Source: Clostridia bacterium (GTDB taxonomy: Bacteria > Bacillota > Clostridia > Oscillospirales > Acutalibacteraceae). From it: a DNA stretch of 39,048 bases. A program made the translations under genes and the position numbers. The notes beneath the pieces were generated by a model that did no database searches, was not told the DNA's origin, and saw nothing but the letters and a program-made list of their open reading frames with translations. Below are positions 24,517-33,373 of this stretch, in pieces. Numbering within the stretch: the stretch's first letter is position 1; each line of letters begins with the position of its first letter. Where the stretch lies: contig JAFPUM010000046.1 in NCBI GenBank assembly GCA_017395425.1, positions 1-39,048 on the forward strand, given 5' to 3'.

Positions 24517-26092
24517 GGGTTGATTCCTCTTTCTCTTCCGCCGGTTCGGCGACGGGGTTGATTTCGATCTGACTGGTCTGCCGGACGATGGGAAGCGTGA
24601 TGGTTACGTTAGTGCCGTCGCCTTCCACGCTGTCAATGTGAAATTCGCCATTGTGCTTGGCGATGATTTCGTCCGCAACGGCGAGACCGATGCCAAATCC
24701 GCCTTTATTGGTATTGGCTTTGTAGAATTTCTGTTTGACCTTGGGAAGCTGGTCGGCGGGAATGCCGCAGCCGTGGTCACGCACGCCGATGGTCAGTTGA
24801 TCGTCCGTTGCGGAGGTGTAAATGTAGATTTCTCCGCCCGGCTCACTGTATTTCATGGCGTTGTCCAGTACGATGATAATGACCTGTTTGAGCCGGTCGC
24901 GGTCGCCCATGACCGGAATGGTTTCTTCCGGCTCATAGAAGGTCAGACGCTTGTCTTCTTTTTTGGCTTTTTCACCGAACATAAACACCACATCGTCAAT
25001 TTCAGCGACAATATCGAGCATCTGAAAATTCATGACCATGCGTCCGCTCTGCATACGGGAAAAGTCGAGAAGCTGTTCCACCAGTCCGCTCAGGCGTTCG
25101 GTTTCGTTGATAATAATGCCGAGACCGCGCTTCATCATGGCTTCGTCGGAGGTGCCGCACATCAGAACCGTTTCGCTCCAGCCCTTGATGGCAGTGAGCG
25201 GTGTGCGCAGTTCATGGGAGACGGAGGAGATAAAGTCATTCTTGGCGTTTTCACTCAGCGCCAATTCGGCAGCCATCGCGTTGATGGAATCCACCAGATC
25301 GCCGATTTCGTCATCATGTTCTTTTTCGAGACGAATGGAAAAATCGCCGCTGGCGATATGTCCCGCGATGCTGGTGATGTTCTTGACCGGGTTGACTATG
25401 GAGCGGATAAAATAGGAACTGGAAACCGAAATGAACAGCAGTACCACCAGCATGACCACACTGATCATGATAATGCTGCTCCGCACGGCTTCGTCGGTGG
25501 GCTGCAGCGATACCACCATACGGATTGCCTCTTTGCCCTTGAGGTTGGAACCTTTGAGCAGATAGGTGACAGCATAGATGTGTTCGCGGTTTTCGTTGCG
25601 TCCGATCCATGTGCCGGATTTTCCGGAGAGACACGCGGCGGTATAATCGGGAATACTCTGGTCAACAGGAGGCTCAAAGCCGGAAGAGGTGACAACGATG
25701 CGTCCTTTGGCATTGATGAACTGCACTTCCATTTTGTTTTTATCCTCAAAGCCTTCCACAAAGCTCTGCGCGGCGAGCTGATAGTCGCTGCCGGTCTGGG
25801 CAAAGTAAGACGCCGCGACGGAAGCTCTCTGACTGACGATCTGCTGGATGTTATTGTAGTAATAGCTTTTGATGAGGGAGACGGCGACGATGAAGATCAG
25901 CAGCAGCGCCGTGCCCAGAATGGAAAAAGTGGTCACCAGCCAGCGGCGGGTGATGCCCTTGCCCCGGATCATCTCGATGTAGGGCAGGAAGAAATGGCGG
26001 GGTGTCTGGCGGAGCCACTCCGTAAAAGCGGCGGCTTTTTTCTGTACCCACTGCCGGAGCGCCGTCCAGTCGGGTTTGAATCTGTCAGGCAA
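24503..26092 (-). CDS. Sensor histidine kinase
   Basis: Membrane sensor kinase, 529 aa from TTG at 26092. A TM segment (about residues 51-75), an extracellular sensing domain of about 130 aa, a second TM (about 205-229), a HAMP domain, HisKA with SHELRTPL (His293) and an ATPase domain with DNAMKYSEPGG, DHGCGIP and GGFGIGLAV. The ATG at 26119 is in frame but overlaps the response regulator; GAGGAGGGA placed 7 bases before TTG 26092 supports the shorter start. It pairs with the upstream OmpR-type regulator. The sensing domain is not one I can name. Confidence 0.88.
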   Translation of the reverse strand: MPDRFKPDWTALRQWVQKKAAAFTEWLRQTPRHFFLPYIEMIRGKGITRRWLVTTFSILGTALLLIFIVAVSLIKSYYYNNIQQIVSQRASVAASYFAQTGSDYQLAAQSFVEGFEDKNKMEVQFINAKGRIVVTSSGFEPPVDQSIPDYTAACLSGKSGTWIGRNENREHIYAVTYLLKGSNLKGKEAIRMVVSLQPTDEAVRSSIIMISVVMLVVLLFISVSSSYFIRSIVNPVKNITSIAGHIASGDFSIRLEKEHDDEIGDLVDSINAMAAELALSENAKNDFISSVSHELRTPLTAIKGWSETVLMCGTSDEAMMKRGLGIIINETERLSGLVEQLLDFSRMQSGRMVMNFQMLDIVAEIDDVVFMFGEKAKKEDKRLTFYEPEETIPVMGDRDRLKQVIIIVLDNAMKYSEPGGEIYIYTSATDDQLTIGVRDHGCGIPADQLPKVKQKFYKANTNKGGFGIGLAVADEIIAKHNGEFHIDSVEGDGTNVTITLPIVRQTSQIEINPVAEPAEEKEESTHEQV

Positions 26093-26106
26093 GGATAGTC
26101 CCTCCT

Positions 26107-26805
26107 CTACGCTTCCCATTTATATCCCAGTCCCCAGACGGTGACAATATGGCGGGGCGTCGAGGGCTTTTCCTCGATTTTCATGCGCAGACGGCGGATA
26201 TTGACGTCCACGATTTTTTCTTCTCCGTAAAAAGCTTCGCCCCAGACGTGTTTGAGAATGTCCACACGGCTGAGGGCTGTGCGGGGATTGGAGAAGAAGT
26301 ATTCCATGATCTGGAATTCCACCTGTGTCAGTTCCACCAATTCGCCGTTTTTGCTGAGCGTGCGGTTGCGCAGGTTGAGGACAAAGCTGCCGGAGGACAG
26401 TTCCTCCTTGAAGGACTGGTCGCTGCCGTCGCTGAGTGCCACACGGCGGTGAAGCGCGTCCACACGCGCCATAAGTTCGCTGGGGCTGAAAGGTTTGGTG
26501 ATGTAATCATCCGCGCCGTTCATCAGACCGTTGACCTTGTCCATCTCCTGCGATTTGGCAGTGAGCATGATGATGCCGAGATTGCTGTTGCGCTTGCGCA
26601 GTTCGCGGCAGAGCGAAATGCCGTCCATGCCGGGCATCATGACGTCGAGCAGGGCAATGTCGAAGTCCCCGCTGTGGCTGTCGTAGGCGGCGAGGGCATC
26701 GCTGCCGTTGTTGACGTCAAAGACGTCATAGCCGGAGCGTTTCAGATTGATGACGACAAATTCTCTGATGGCGTCTTCATCTTCGGCAACCAGAATTTTT
26801 TTCAT
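26107..26805 (-). CDS. OmpR-family response regulator
   Basis: A 232-aa two-domain regulator: receiver with acidic pocket EDED (8-11), phospho-acceptor Asp54 in LLDVMMPGMDG and Lys in TKPFSP, then a winged-helix DNA-binding domain ending VWGLGYKWEA. It is followed 14 bases later by the sensor kinase and preceded by 24 bases from the lipoprotein. Targets cannot be read from this window. Confidence 0.93.
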   Translation of the reverse strand: MKKILVAEDEDAIREFVVINLKRSGYDVFDVNNGSDALAAYDSHSGDFDIALLDVMMPGMDGISLCRELRKRNSNLGIIMLTAKSQEMDKVNGLMNGADDYITKPFSPSELMARVDALHRRVALSDGSDQSFKEELSSGSFVLNLRNRTLSKNGELVELTQVEFQIMEYFFSNPRTALSRVDILKHVWGEAFYGEEKIVDVNIRRLRMKIEEKPSTPRHIVTVWGLGYKWEA

Positions 26806-26829
26806 TTGAGATCGTTCCCTTCCGTGATG

Positions 26830-28236
26830 CTATTGTAATAAATTGAAATACGAAGCGACTGACTTTACGTCTACAAAATCCTGTCCCAGAGCAAAGAGCG
26901 CGACATAGAGATTGTCGCCGTCTTTGGCAAGGACGGAATAGACGGGTGTGCTGCCGCTTTCGTTGGCGCTGCTCAGCGCGTTGTCCCATTCATCGGTGGA
27001 ATAGACCTTGATGCGGAATATTTCGTCGCTGAACGCAAATTTATCTTTTCGGTAGCGGTAAAAATAGAGGATATGGTTGTTGGGGTCAATACGGCAGGTG
27101 ACGCGGTCATTCCACGAGGACTGCCATGTGACGCTGTAATTGTCGGCGGGATTGATGACGGTTTTCTTGCGGCTGATAAAACTGCACCCCTCCGCTTCAA
27201 AATCCACGCTGTACCACGATGTGAGATAGACCGGATTGTCAGACGACGAATCATAACCGGGCAGGAAGCTGGTTACGGGAATTTCCATCACGCCGTCGGA
27301 GTCAATGTCGCGTGCGGTGGTATAGAGGTTGCGCACCGTGTCGGTGACGGTTTTTTCGTCTTCATTGTAGAAAGGCGTTTTGAGATCACCGCTGATCATA
27401 TCCCAGTAAACGTATTCGGTAATCATGGTAGAATTGTCCTTGTTGCCGTCGAGCACCACGCCGATGATATTGTCATCGGTCAGCTTGGCGACTTTTGCGT
27501 CGGCGTAGGAGAGAACGTGACCGTCGAGCGGCGCGGTATCGGTCACGCTCATGGCGTTGGAATTGTCCACCCCGTGATGGAATTCGATGAGTTTGGCAGT
27601 GGCGGTGACTTCCGAGAGATTGAGGTAGGAGGCGATGATTTCGTCACAGTCATCGTTGTCAAAGTCGCCGATCTGCATATCGGTGTAAGCGACAGAGACG
27701 TTGGTTGCCTCGGCCTCGGAGAATTCCCGCACCTCGATGGGCATGATGCGGCTGCCGTCGAAGCTGTATGCCGAGATGATGTTCAGACCGGTGCTGTACA
27801 TGGTCCAGCCCACGATGATTTCGTTGACGCCGTCGTTGTCGATATCGCCGAACATCACGCGGTCCACTTCACCGCCTTCGCTCTTTTTTGTGGCAGTGAG
27901 ACGCCAGCCCTTTTCCGTGCGGTTGAGAATGGCAAGGCTGATGGGCTCGGATTCCTTTTCGCGGTAAAAGACCAGCGCGTCATCCTTTTCATGTTCGTTG
28001 TCCCGTGTCAGACGGGTGCGCAGAATGGCGGAGCGGTAGGCGCCGCTTTTGGGATATTTGAGTGTGACGTTGCCGAGCTGTTTGATCAGCTCCTCCTGTA
28101 TGTTTTTTTCTTCTCCGGCGGGGTAAGGCGGACGCATGAGCTGTCGGTCGTTTCCCATAAAGGTTCCGCTGCAGCCGCACAGCAGGGATACCAGCAGTGC
28201 CGCCGACAGCAGCCGGAGCGGTTTGATGATTGGCAT
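26830..28236 (-). CDS. FG-GAP/VCBS-like repeat lipoprotein
   Basis: The 468-aa protein has a signal peptide with a lipobox ending at Cys22 (LLCGC) and calcium-binding-like loops DIDNDGVNEIIVG (about residues 130-142), DFDNDDCDEIIASY (about 191-204) and DIDSDGVMEIPV (about 316-327). This pattern fits a beta-propeller of FG-GAP type at the outer membrane face. The gene sits directly upstream of the two-component pair, so a sensing or accessory role is plausible but inferred. The family is known in Clostridia without clear function. Confidence 0.75.
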   Translation of the reverse strand: MPIIKPLRLLSAALLVSLLCGCSGTFMGNDRQLMRPPYPAGEEKNIQEELIKQLGNVTLKYPKSGAYRSAILRTRLTRDNEHEKDDALVFYREKESEPISLAILNRTEKGWRLTATKKSEGGEVDRVMFGDIDNDGVNEIIVGWTMYSTGLNIISAYSFDGSRIMPIEVREFSEAEATNVSVAYTDMQIGDFDNDDCDEIIASYLNLSEVTATAKLIEFHHGVDNSNAMSVTDTAPLDGHVLSYADAKVAKLTDDNIIGVVLDGNKDNSTMITEYVYWDMISGDLKTPFYNEDEKTVTDTVRNLYTTARDIDSDGVMEIPVTSFLPGYDSSSDNPVYLTSWYSVDFEAEGCSFISRKKTVINPADNYSVTWQSSWNDRVTCRIDPNNHILYFYRYRKDKFAFSDEIFRIKVYSTDEWDNALSSANESGSTPVYSVLAKDGDNLYVALFALGQDFVDVKSVASYFNLLQ

Positions 28237-28296
28237 AAGGCGTTATCCTCCGTCCTGAATGAAGCAGTGGAATACGGTTAATACGGTTATCATGGA

Positions 28297-29670
28297 TCAA
28301 AGTCTGAAATAGGCGATGCAGAAAAGGGCGCACAGAATCAGTTCCATAATTTTAAGCGACTGGAATTTCAGAGAAACCGCAATCAGGGCAATATGCGCGA
28401 TGAGTCCTATGGCGATGCCGTCGATGATAGAAGAGGTAAAGGTGATGGTCATCACCGCCAGAAAAGCGGGAATGGCTTCCGTCGATTCGCCGAAGTCGAT
28501 GTCCTTGGCGGCAGCCATCATGGAGACGCCGAGCAATACCAACGCGCAGGCGGTGACCACGGGTGGCACGACGTTGACCAGCGGTGTGAAGAGCGCTGCC
28601 AGCAGGAAGAAAATACCGGCGGTAACAGCGGTCAGTCCCGTCTTGCCGCCCACCGAAGTACCCGCTCCGGATTCGGGGGTCACGGTAACCATGGGGGCGC
28701 CGAAACAGGAAGCGGCGATGGAACTCAGGGCATTGGCGAAGGAAACCTTCTGCAATTCGCCGAAGTTGCCGCCGTCGTCGAGTGTACCGGCACTTCGGGC
28801 GGTGGTGTAGACCACGCCGGACGTTTCGGCGGCGTTGAACAGGGCGCAGATGACGATGACAAAGAAGAGCGACAGGAAGGTTTTCAGGTCGAATCTGATG
28901 CCCAGAAACAGTCCCGAAAGGCCGGTGGTGCAGTTTTTGAACAGGCATTCCGAAGCCCATGACGCGATTTGACTGCCGTTGACGCTGCCCAGATCGGGCG
29001 AGAGGTCAGTGAGGTCAGCGTATCCGTGGCGCATACCGAGTATGTAATAGACGACGCCCGAAAACAGGATGCCGAACAGATTGGGGAAGGGGACGCGGGT
29101 CTTCTGGAGAAAGACCGCTGCCAGAATGCCGGACAGCATGACGACGGAGGTAAAGAGCTGTTTGCTGGGTTCCGAAAAATCGACCAGCCGCCACAGCCCG
29201 CCCGAAGCATAGGTGATGATACCGGCGTTTTTGAATCCGATGAGGGCGATGTAGATGCCCAGCCCGGTGGAAACGCCGCGCCTGACGCCCATGGGAATGG
29301 CGCCGTAAATGAGTTTTTCGCCGCCGGTAAGGGTGAGTACCAGATACAGCAGACTGCCGATGAGGGTGAGCGCCAGCGCCTGGGAGTAGGTGTATTTCAT
29401 TTGTACGATAAGGGTTGACGTGAAGAACACCGTCATTCCGAGGCTGGGCGCGAGGACAAAAGGCTGATTGGCGAGCAGTCCCACTGCGAGACAGCCTGCC
29501 GCCGCGGCTATACAGACTGCCAGATAGGCGGAGGCTTCACTCACGCCGCTTTCCGCCAGTAATTTGGGACACTGTACCAGCAGATACGACATGGTGATGA
29601 AGGTCGTTGTGCCGGCAATCATCTCTGCCAGAAAGTTTGTGTTTTTATCTTGCAGTTTGAAGGGATTCAT
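28297..29670 (-). CDS. NCS2 family nucleobase permease (PbuG/AzgA-like)
   Basis: The 457-aa integral membrane protein has about 12-14 helices and motifs of the AzgA/PbuG branch: TTFITMSYLL, LAPSLGMTVFF and VTPESGAGTSVGGKTGL. It should import hypoxanthine, guanine or adenine; the exact base is not readable. Earlier in-frame starts exist (29706, 29796), but AAGGTGG 8 bases before ATG 29670 fixes it, and the promoter -10 lies at 29708. The leader of about 30 bases has no room for a purine riboswitch. It is the first gene of a six-gene run down to prmC. Confidence 0.88.
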   Translation of the reverse strand: MNPFKLQDKNTNFLAEMIAGTTTFITMSYLLVQCPKLLAESGVSEASAYLAVCIAAAAGCLAVGLLANQPFVLAPSLGMTVFFTSTLIVQMKYTYSQALALTLIGSLLYLVLTLTGGEKLIYGAIPMGVRRGVSTGLGIYIALIGFKNAGIITYASGGLWRLVDFSEPSKQLFTSVVMLSGILAAVFLQKTRVPFPNLFGILFSGVVYYILGMRHGYADLTDLSPDLGSVNGSQIASWASECLFKNCTTGLSGLFLGIRFDLKTFLSLFFVIVICALFNAAETSGVVYTTARSAGTLDDGGNFGELQKVSFANALSSIAASCFGAPMVTVTPESGAGTSVGGKTGLTAVTAGIFFLLAALFTPLVNVVPPVVTACALVLLGVSMMAAAKDIDFGESTEAIPAFLAVMTITFTSSIIDGIAIGLIAHIALIAVSLKFQSLKIMELILCALFCIAYFRL

Positions 29671-29707
29671 GGCGGATACCACCTTACCGTTTTTTCCAGT
29701 TTCCATT

Positions 29708-29736
29708 ATTATATAACGTCGGCGGTCTAAAATCAA
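29708..29736 (-). promoter_or_regulatory. Promoter of the permease operon
   Basis: On the minus strand TTGATT (29731-29736), 17-base spacer, TATAAT (29708-29713). It lies back to back with the galactokinase promoter; the two -35 boxes are 38 bases apart. Confidence 0.8.
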
Positions 29737-29774
29737 CCTCAAAAAAGCATTTCCCCGGATTTTTCGGTTGGCTA

Positions 29775-29803
29775 TTGATTTCGCCGGGTCGGTCATTTAT
29801 AAT
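29775..29803 (+). promoter_or_regulatory. Promoter of the galactokinase gene
   Basis: TTGATT (29775-29780), 17-base spacer, TATAAT (29798-29803), identical in -35, spacing and -10 to the permease promoter. It shares the same short intergenic strip, so coordinated control is possible. Confidence 0.8.
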
Positions 29804-29834
29804 AAAACTGAATCGCAGGAAGGAGGAAAAACAG

Positions 29835-30995
29835 ATGTCTATTTTGTCAGACGGCAATTTTCTGGCGGTCTTCGGACGGCGGCATACGGTACACGGCTTT
29901 GCGCCGGGGCGGGTCAATCTGATCGGTGATCATACCGATTACAACGGGGGCAGGGTGTTTCCCTGTGCCATTGATCTGGGTATCGAATGTATGGCGGCGC
30001 CGCGTTATGACGGACGGTTCGGCTTTTATTCGGCGAACTTTCCGCAGGCGGGGGTATCGGAACGTCCGGTGGACGGACCGGTCACAAGCGGCACATGGTC
30101 GGATTATCCGATGGCGGTGATCCGCACCTTCAGCCGGTTCGGCTATGCGCCGCGTTCCGGCGCGGATTTTCTGTTCAAGGGCAATCTGCCCGACGGCGCG
30201 GGACTGTCGTCCTCGGCGGCGCTGGAAGTGCTGACCGGCAGAATGCTGTGCGAACTGTGGCAGCTGCCCGTCACGCCGCAGCAGAACGCCGTGTTCGGTC
30301 AGTTTGCGGAGAACCGATTTATCGGCGTCAGTTGCGGCATTATGGATCAGTACGCCAGCGCCATGGGCAAGCGCGGCCATGCCATCTTGCTGGATACACA
30401 TACCCTTGAAGCGGCTTATGCGCCCATCGACCGGAGCCGCGTGTCGGTGGTGATTGTCAACACCGGGGTGAAGCACTCGCTGGCGGCTTCGGCATATAAT
30501 ACCCGCCGTCGGGAGTGTGAGACCGCTCTTGCCCAAATCTGTGAAGTCCGGAAGGTGCCGTCGCTCTGTTCGCTGGACGAGGACTCGTTCCGGGAACTGG
30601 AAAGCGCTATCGGGGATGAAACCGTGCGCCGTCGGGCGCGCCATGCCGTGAGCGAGAACCGTCGCACGGTGGCAGCGGCGGAAGCACTCCAAAAGGGCAA
30701 TATTGAAACCTTCGGCAGACTGATGAATGAGTCGCACGTTTCCTTGCGGGACGATTACGAGGTGTCCTGCCCCGAACTGGACTTTCTGGCGTTCTGCGCG
30801 TGGGAAATGCCGGGTGTGTTCGGCGCGAGGATGACGGGCGGCGGTTTCGGCGGCTGTACCGTCAATCTGGTGAAAGTCGGCAGCGAGGGTGAGTTTACCG
30901 CGCGCATTACCGAAGCCTACCGGCAGACATTCGGGAGAAACTGTGAGGTATATCACATACAGCTCGGCGACGGCGCGAAAATTCTGAAACGATAA
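29835..30995 (+). CDS. galK: Galactokinase
   Basis: The 386-aa GHMP kinase phosphorylates galactose at C1. The galactokinase signature is GRVNLIGDHTDYN (residues 25-37), with Asp32 in place of the usual Glu. The ATP loop is DGAGLSSSAA (120-129), followed by the catalytic-site GGIMDQ-like SCGIMDQYAS, and the C-terminal ARMTGGGFGGC. Length is normal. The ATG at 29835 has AGGAGG just upstream. It stands alone, with no galT, galE or transporter next to it, so substrate range may be broader than galactose. An interspersed element begins 3 bases after its stop. Confidence 0.88.
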   Translation: MSILSDGNFLAVFGRRHTVHGFAPGRVNLIGDHTDYNGGRVFPCAIDLGIECMAAPRYDGRFGFYSANFPQAGVSERPVDGPVTSGTWSDYPMAVIRTFSRFGYAPRSGADFLFKGNLPDGAGLSSSAALEVLTGRMLCELWQLPVTPQQNAVFGQFAENRFIGVSCGIMDQYASAMGKRGHAILLDTHTLEAAYAPIDRSRVSVVIVNTGVKHSLAASAYNTRRRECETALAQICEVRKVPSLCSLDEDSFRELESAIGDETVRRRARHAVSENRRTVAAAEALQKGNIETFGRLMNESHVSLRDDYEVSCPELDFLAFCAWEMPGVFGARMTGGGFGGCTVNLVKVGSEGEFTARITEAYRQTFGRNCEVYHIQLGDGAKILKR

Positions 30996-30997
30996 AA

Positions 30998-31200
30998 GCG
31001 CGCCAATTAGCGAAGCGTGGGATTCCAAAGGGACGAGTCCCTTTGGCAGGGGTCCGGGGGCGGCGCCACCGGCAGGGAGTGGGACGGCGTCCCACAAGGC
31101 AGCACAACGTGCTGCCGAGCGAATTGCGCTAAAAAACAACAACGGGGAAAGGCGAATACCAATCAAGCCTGCCGACAAGATTTACCATCCCCCAATATAT
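30998..31200 (+). repeat. Modular hairpin element, copy C
   Basis: Directly after galK: head GCGCGCCAATTAGCGAAGCG, stem-loop V (31025-31046, 10 bp), Y (31054-31072), Z (31079-31095), W (31098-31116), joining GAGCG, then the tail AACGGGGAAAGGCGAATACC (31141-31160) and about 40 more bases alignable to copy B. The whole intergenic gap to the next ribosome site is this element. Confidence 0.88.
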
Positions 31201-31221
31201 CAATGAAGGAGAAGACCTACC

Positions 31222-31755
31222 ATGAGCAGAATCGTAGTACTGTCAGGCAGTCCGCGCAAGGACGGCAATACCGACCGGCTGGTGTCGGCATTTGTCAAAG
31301 GCGCACAGGCGCGTCATGAAGTGGAAGTGGTGCGGGTGTATGAGCAGACGGTACATCCCTGTATCGGGTGCAACACCTGCTTTACGAGAGAAGGCAACGC
31401 CTGTTTTCAGAAGGACGGTATGACGGAAATATATCAAAAACTCCGCCAGGCCGATATACTCATCATCGCCTCGCCGGTGTATTTTTACGGCATCAGCGCA
31501 CAGTTGAAGGCAATCGTTGACCGGCTGCATACGCCTATGAGAAATTCCTTCCACATCCGGAAACTGGGGTTAATCATGGTAGGCGCGGCGGGTCTGCCGG
31601 AACTGTTCGACGGAATTATCGCGCAGTATCAGCTCATTCTGCGTTATTTCTCACTCGAAGACGGCGGCACGGTGCTGGTGCGTCACGCCAAGGAGAAAGG
31701 CGACGTTACGCAGGACGATCTGAACAAGGCGTATGCGCTGGGACAGTCCCTGTAA
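31222..31755 (+). CDS. NADPH-dependent FMN reductase-like iron-sulfur flavoprotein
   Basis: The 177-aa protein is a flavodoxin-fold enzyme. It has the FMN phosphate loop GSPRKDGNTDRL (residues 9-20), a CxGCNTC motif (about 47-53) typical of the iron-sulfur-flavoprotein/NADPH-FMN reductase subgroup, and SPVYFYGISAQLK (about 84-96). GAAGGAGAAG lies upstream of the ATG. It is cytoplasmic and probably acts as a quinone or FMN reductase, substrate unknown. A good terminator follows. Confidence 0.85.
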   Translation: MSRIVVLSGSPRKDGNTDRLVSAFVKGAQARHEVEVVRVYEQTVHPCIGCNTCFTREGNACFQKDGMTEIYQKLRQADILIIASPVYFYGISAQLKAIVDRLHTPMRNSFHIRKLGLIMVGAAGLPELFDGIIAQYQLILRYFSLEDGGTVLVRHAKEKGDVTQDDLNKAYALGQSL

Positions 31756-31761
31756 ACCGAA

Positions 31762-31804
31762 AATTACTCCCGCAAACCGAAGGTTTGCGAGAGTGATTTT
31801 TTTT
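31762..31804. terminator. Terminator between the flavoprotein and ABC-F genes
   Basis: A 17-bp stem (31762-31778 with 31782-31798, two imperfect pairs) with a GAA loop and an eight-base T-run at 31797-31804 for the plus strand. It overlaps the end of the minus-strand ABC-F gene. Confidence 0.88.
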
Positions 31805-33356
31805 ATCTGCGGTTTGTCTGTCTGTTTGCCGGTATGGAAAATCGCTTTTCGCACACTTCGCCGATAAATTTGCGGTCGTGTGATACAGCGATGATGGTTC
31901 CGCCGAATTCGCGCAGGGCGTTGCGAATAATGGGACCGGAAAGCGGAGAAAAATTGCGGGTGGGTTCGTCCAGCAGCAGCACGTCGCAGCGGTTGAGGTT
32001 CATGGCGATAAAGTACAATTTTGCTTTTTGCCCGCCGGACAGTGCGCCGATCGCGTGTTCCATCTCGTCGGGGGTATAGCGCATACTGCCCAGATAGGTG
32101 CGGATGCGGGTGAGTTCGTCCTTGTCGCCGGTGCGGGAAAGAAATTGCACCGGCGTGAGGGAGAAGTCCATGCCCTCCGCGTAGTTCTGCGGCATATAGG
32201 CAACCCGCAGGTCAGGCTGTGGCAGGAGAAGACTGGCGATATGCCGCAGCAGCGTGGTTTTGCCGGAGCCGTTGGGTCCGACGATGCAGACCTTCTCACC
32301 ACCTGCGATGTGCAGATGAATGTCATGTGCCAATGTACCGCCTTCATTTTTGAGGATATCAAGGTGCAGGTCGAGAACGGTCTTTCCTTTCGGCGTGATG
32401 ATGGCAGGGTCGAAGCGGACGAAAATCTCATCTTCCGTTTCGGGGAGCTGCGTCATGTTCCCGTATTCGCGGTCAAAGCGGCGCTCCATCGATTTGACGG
32501 CTGCCATTTTCTTTTTGAGCATCCTGCCGCCGTGAGGGTCAGCGCGGGAGATGACGTTTTGCTCATGTTCGACGCGGGACTGAATCCGGAGAAACTTTGC
32601 CTGCTGTTTTTCATATTCGGCTTTTTCCTTGCGTGCCATCTGGGTCTGATGTGCGCGGGAAGCGGCACGGCGTTCGACATATTCCCGGTAAGTGCAGCGG
32701 CTGACGGTGTGCATCGGGATGGTTTTGCGGCGCACCTGTTCGAGATGCAGAAGGACATTGGCGGTGCGTTCGAGCAGCGTTTCGTCGTGCGAGACGAACA
32801 GTACGGGAACGTCGGCGTTAATTATGAAGCGTTCCAGCCATTCCAGCGCGTCAATGTCGAGGTCATTGGACGGCTCGTCGAGCAGCAGCAGATCGGGACG
32901 GGCAATCATCAGTGCCGCCAGCCGGAGTTTTACGGATTCACCGCCGGACAGCGTGCCGATGGGCTGGTCGGAATAGAAGATATCGCCCGGCAGTGCGATA
33001 TCCCGTGCGATTTGTGCCAGTTCGGCGGGGGTGCTGTCGTAGAAATGCTCCGTGGCACAGAAGAATTCATAGACCGTCATTTGCCGCTGCGTGCCGGACA
33101 ATTCCTGCGCAAGATACCCGATACGACCGCTTTTGATGATATCGCCGGTATATTCGGCGTAATCCTCTGTCAACCGGGGATTGTAAATCAATTTGAGCAG
33201 GGTGGATTTGCCGTCGCCTTCCTCACCGATGATGGCGGCTTTATCGTGCGGACCCAGCGAGAAGGTGAGATTGTCGGTCATGCGGCGGAGGTCTTTTCGA
33301 TGGGTGACAGTCAGATGTCTGATTTGCAGTACGGTCGGAAACACGTCCTTTCCCAT
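31803..33356 (-). CDS. ABC-F family ATPase, ribosome-associated type
   Basis: The 517-aa protein has two ABC ATPase domains and no membrane part. The first has the unusual Walker A GEEGDGKS (44-51), signature LSGGES and LLLLDEPSNDLD. Between them is an Arg/Lys/Glu-rich coiled linker (about 225-300). The second has GPNGSGKTT, LSGGQKAK and DEPTRNFSPLSG, deviating from the usual D-loop. ABC-F proteins act on ribosome E sites; some protect from antibiotics. ATG 33356 has no Shine-Dalgarno and lies about 10 bases after the expected transcription start, so it may be near-leaderless. Which ABC-F subgroup it belongs to I cannot prove. Confidence 0.85.
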   Translation of the reverse strand: MGKDVFPTVLQIRHLTVTHRKDLRRMTDNLTFSLGPHDKAAIIGEEGDGKSTLLKLIYNPRLTEDYAEYTGDIIKSGRIGYLAQELSGTQRQMTVYEFFCATEHFYDSTPAELAQIARDIALPGDIFYSDQPIGTLSGGESVKLRLAALMIARPDLLLLDEPSNDLDIDALEWLERFIINADVPVLFVSHDETLLERTANVLLHLEQVRRKTIPMHTVSRCTYREYVERRAASRAHQTQMARKEKAEYEKQQAKFLRIQSRVEHEQNVISRADPHGGRMLKKKMAAVKSMERRFDREYGNMTQLPETEDEIFVRFDPAIITPKGKTVLDLHLDILKNEGGTLAHDIHLHIAGGEKVCIVGPNGSGKTTLLRHIASLLLPQPDLRVAYMPQNYAEGMDFSLTPVQFLSRTGDKDELTRIRTYLGSMRYTPDEMEHAIGALSGGQKAKLYFIAMNLNRCDVLLLDEPTRNFSPLSGPIIRNALREFGGTIIAVSHDRKFIGEVCEKRFSIPANRQTNRR

Positions 33357-33373
33357 GCGGTTTTTCTATCTGC

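Noticed and set aside
27073-28281. Long plus-strand frame opposite the FG-GAP lipoprotein
   Set aside because: Mirror of a high-GC-third-position gene; no ribosome site and no recognisable domain.
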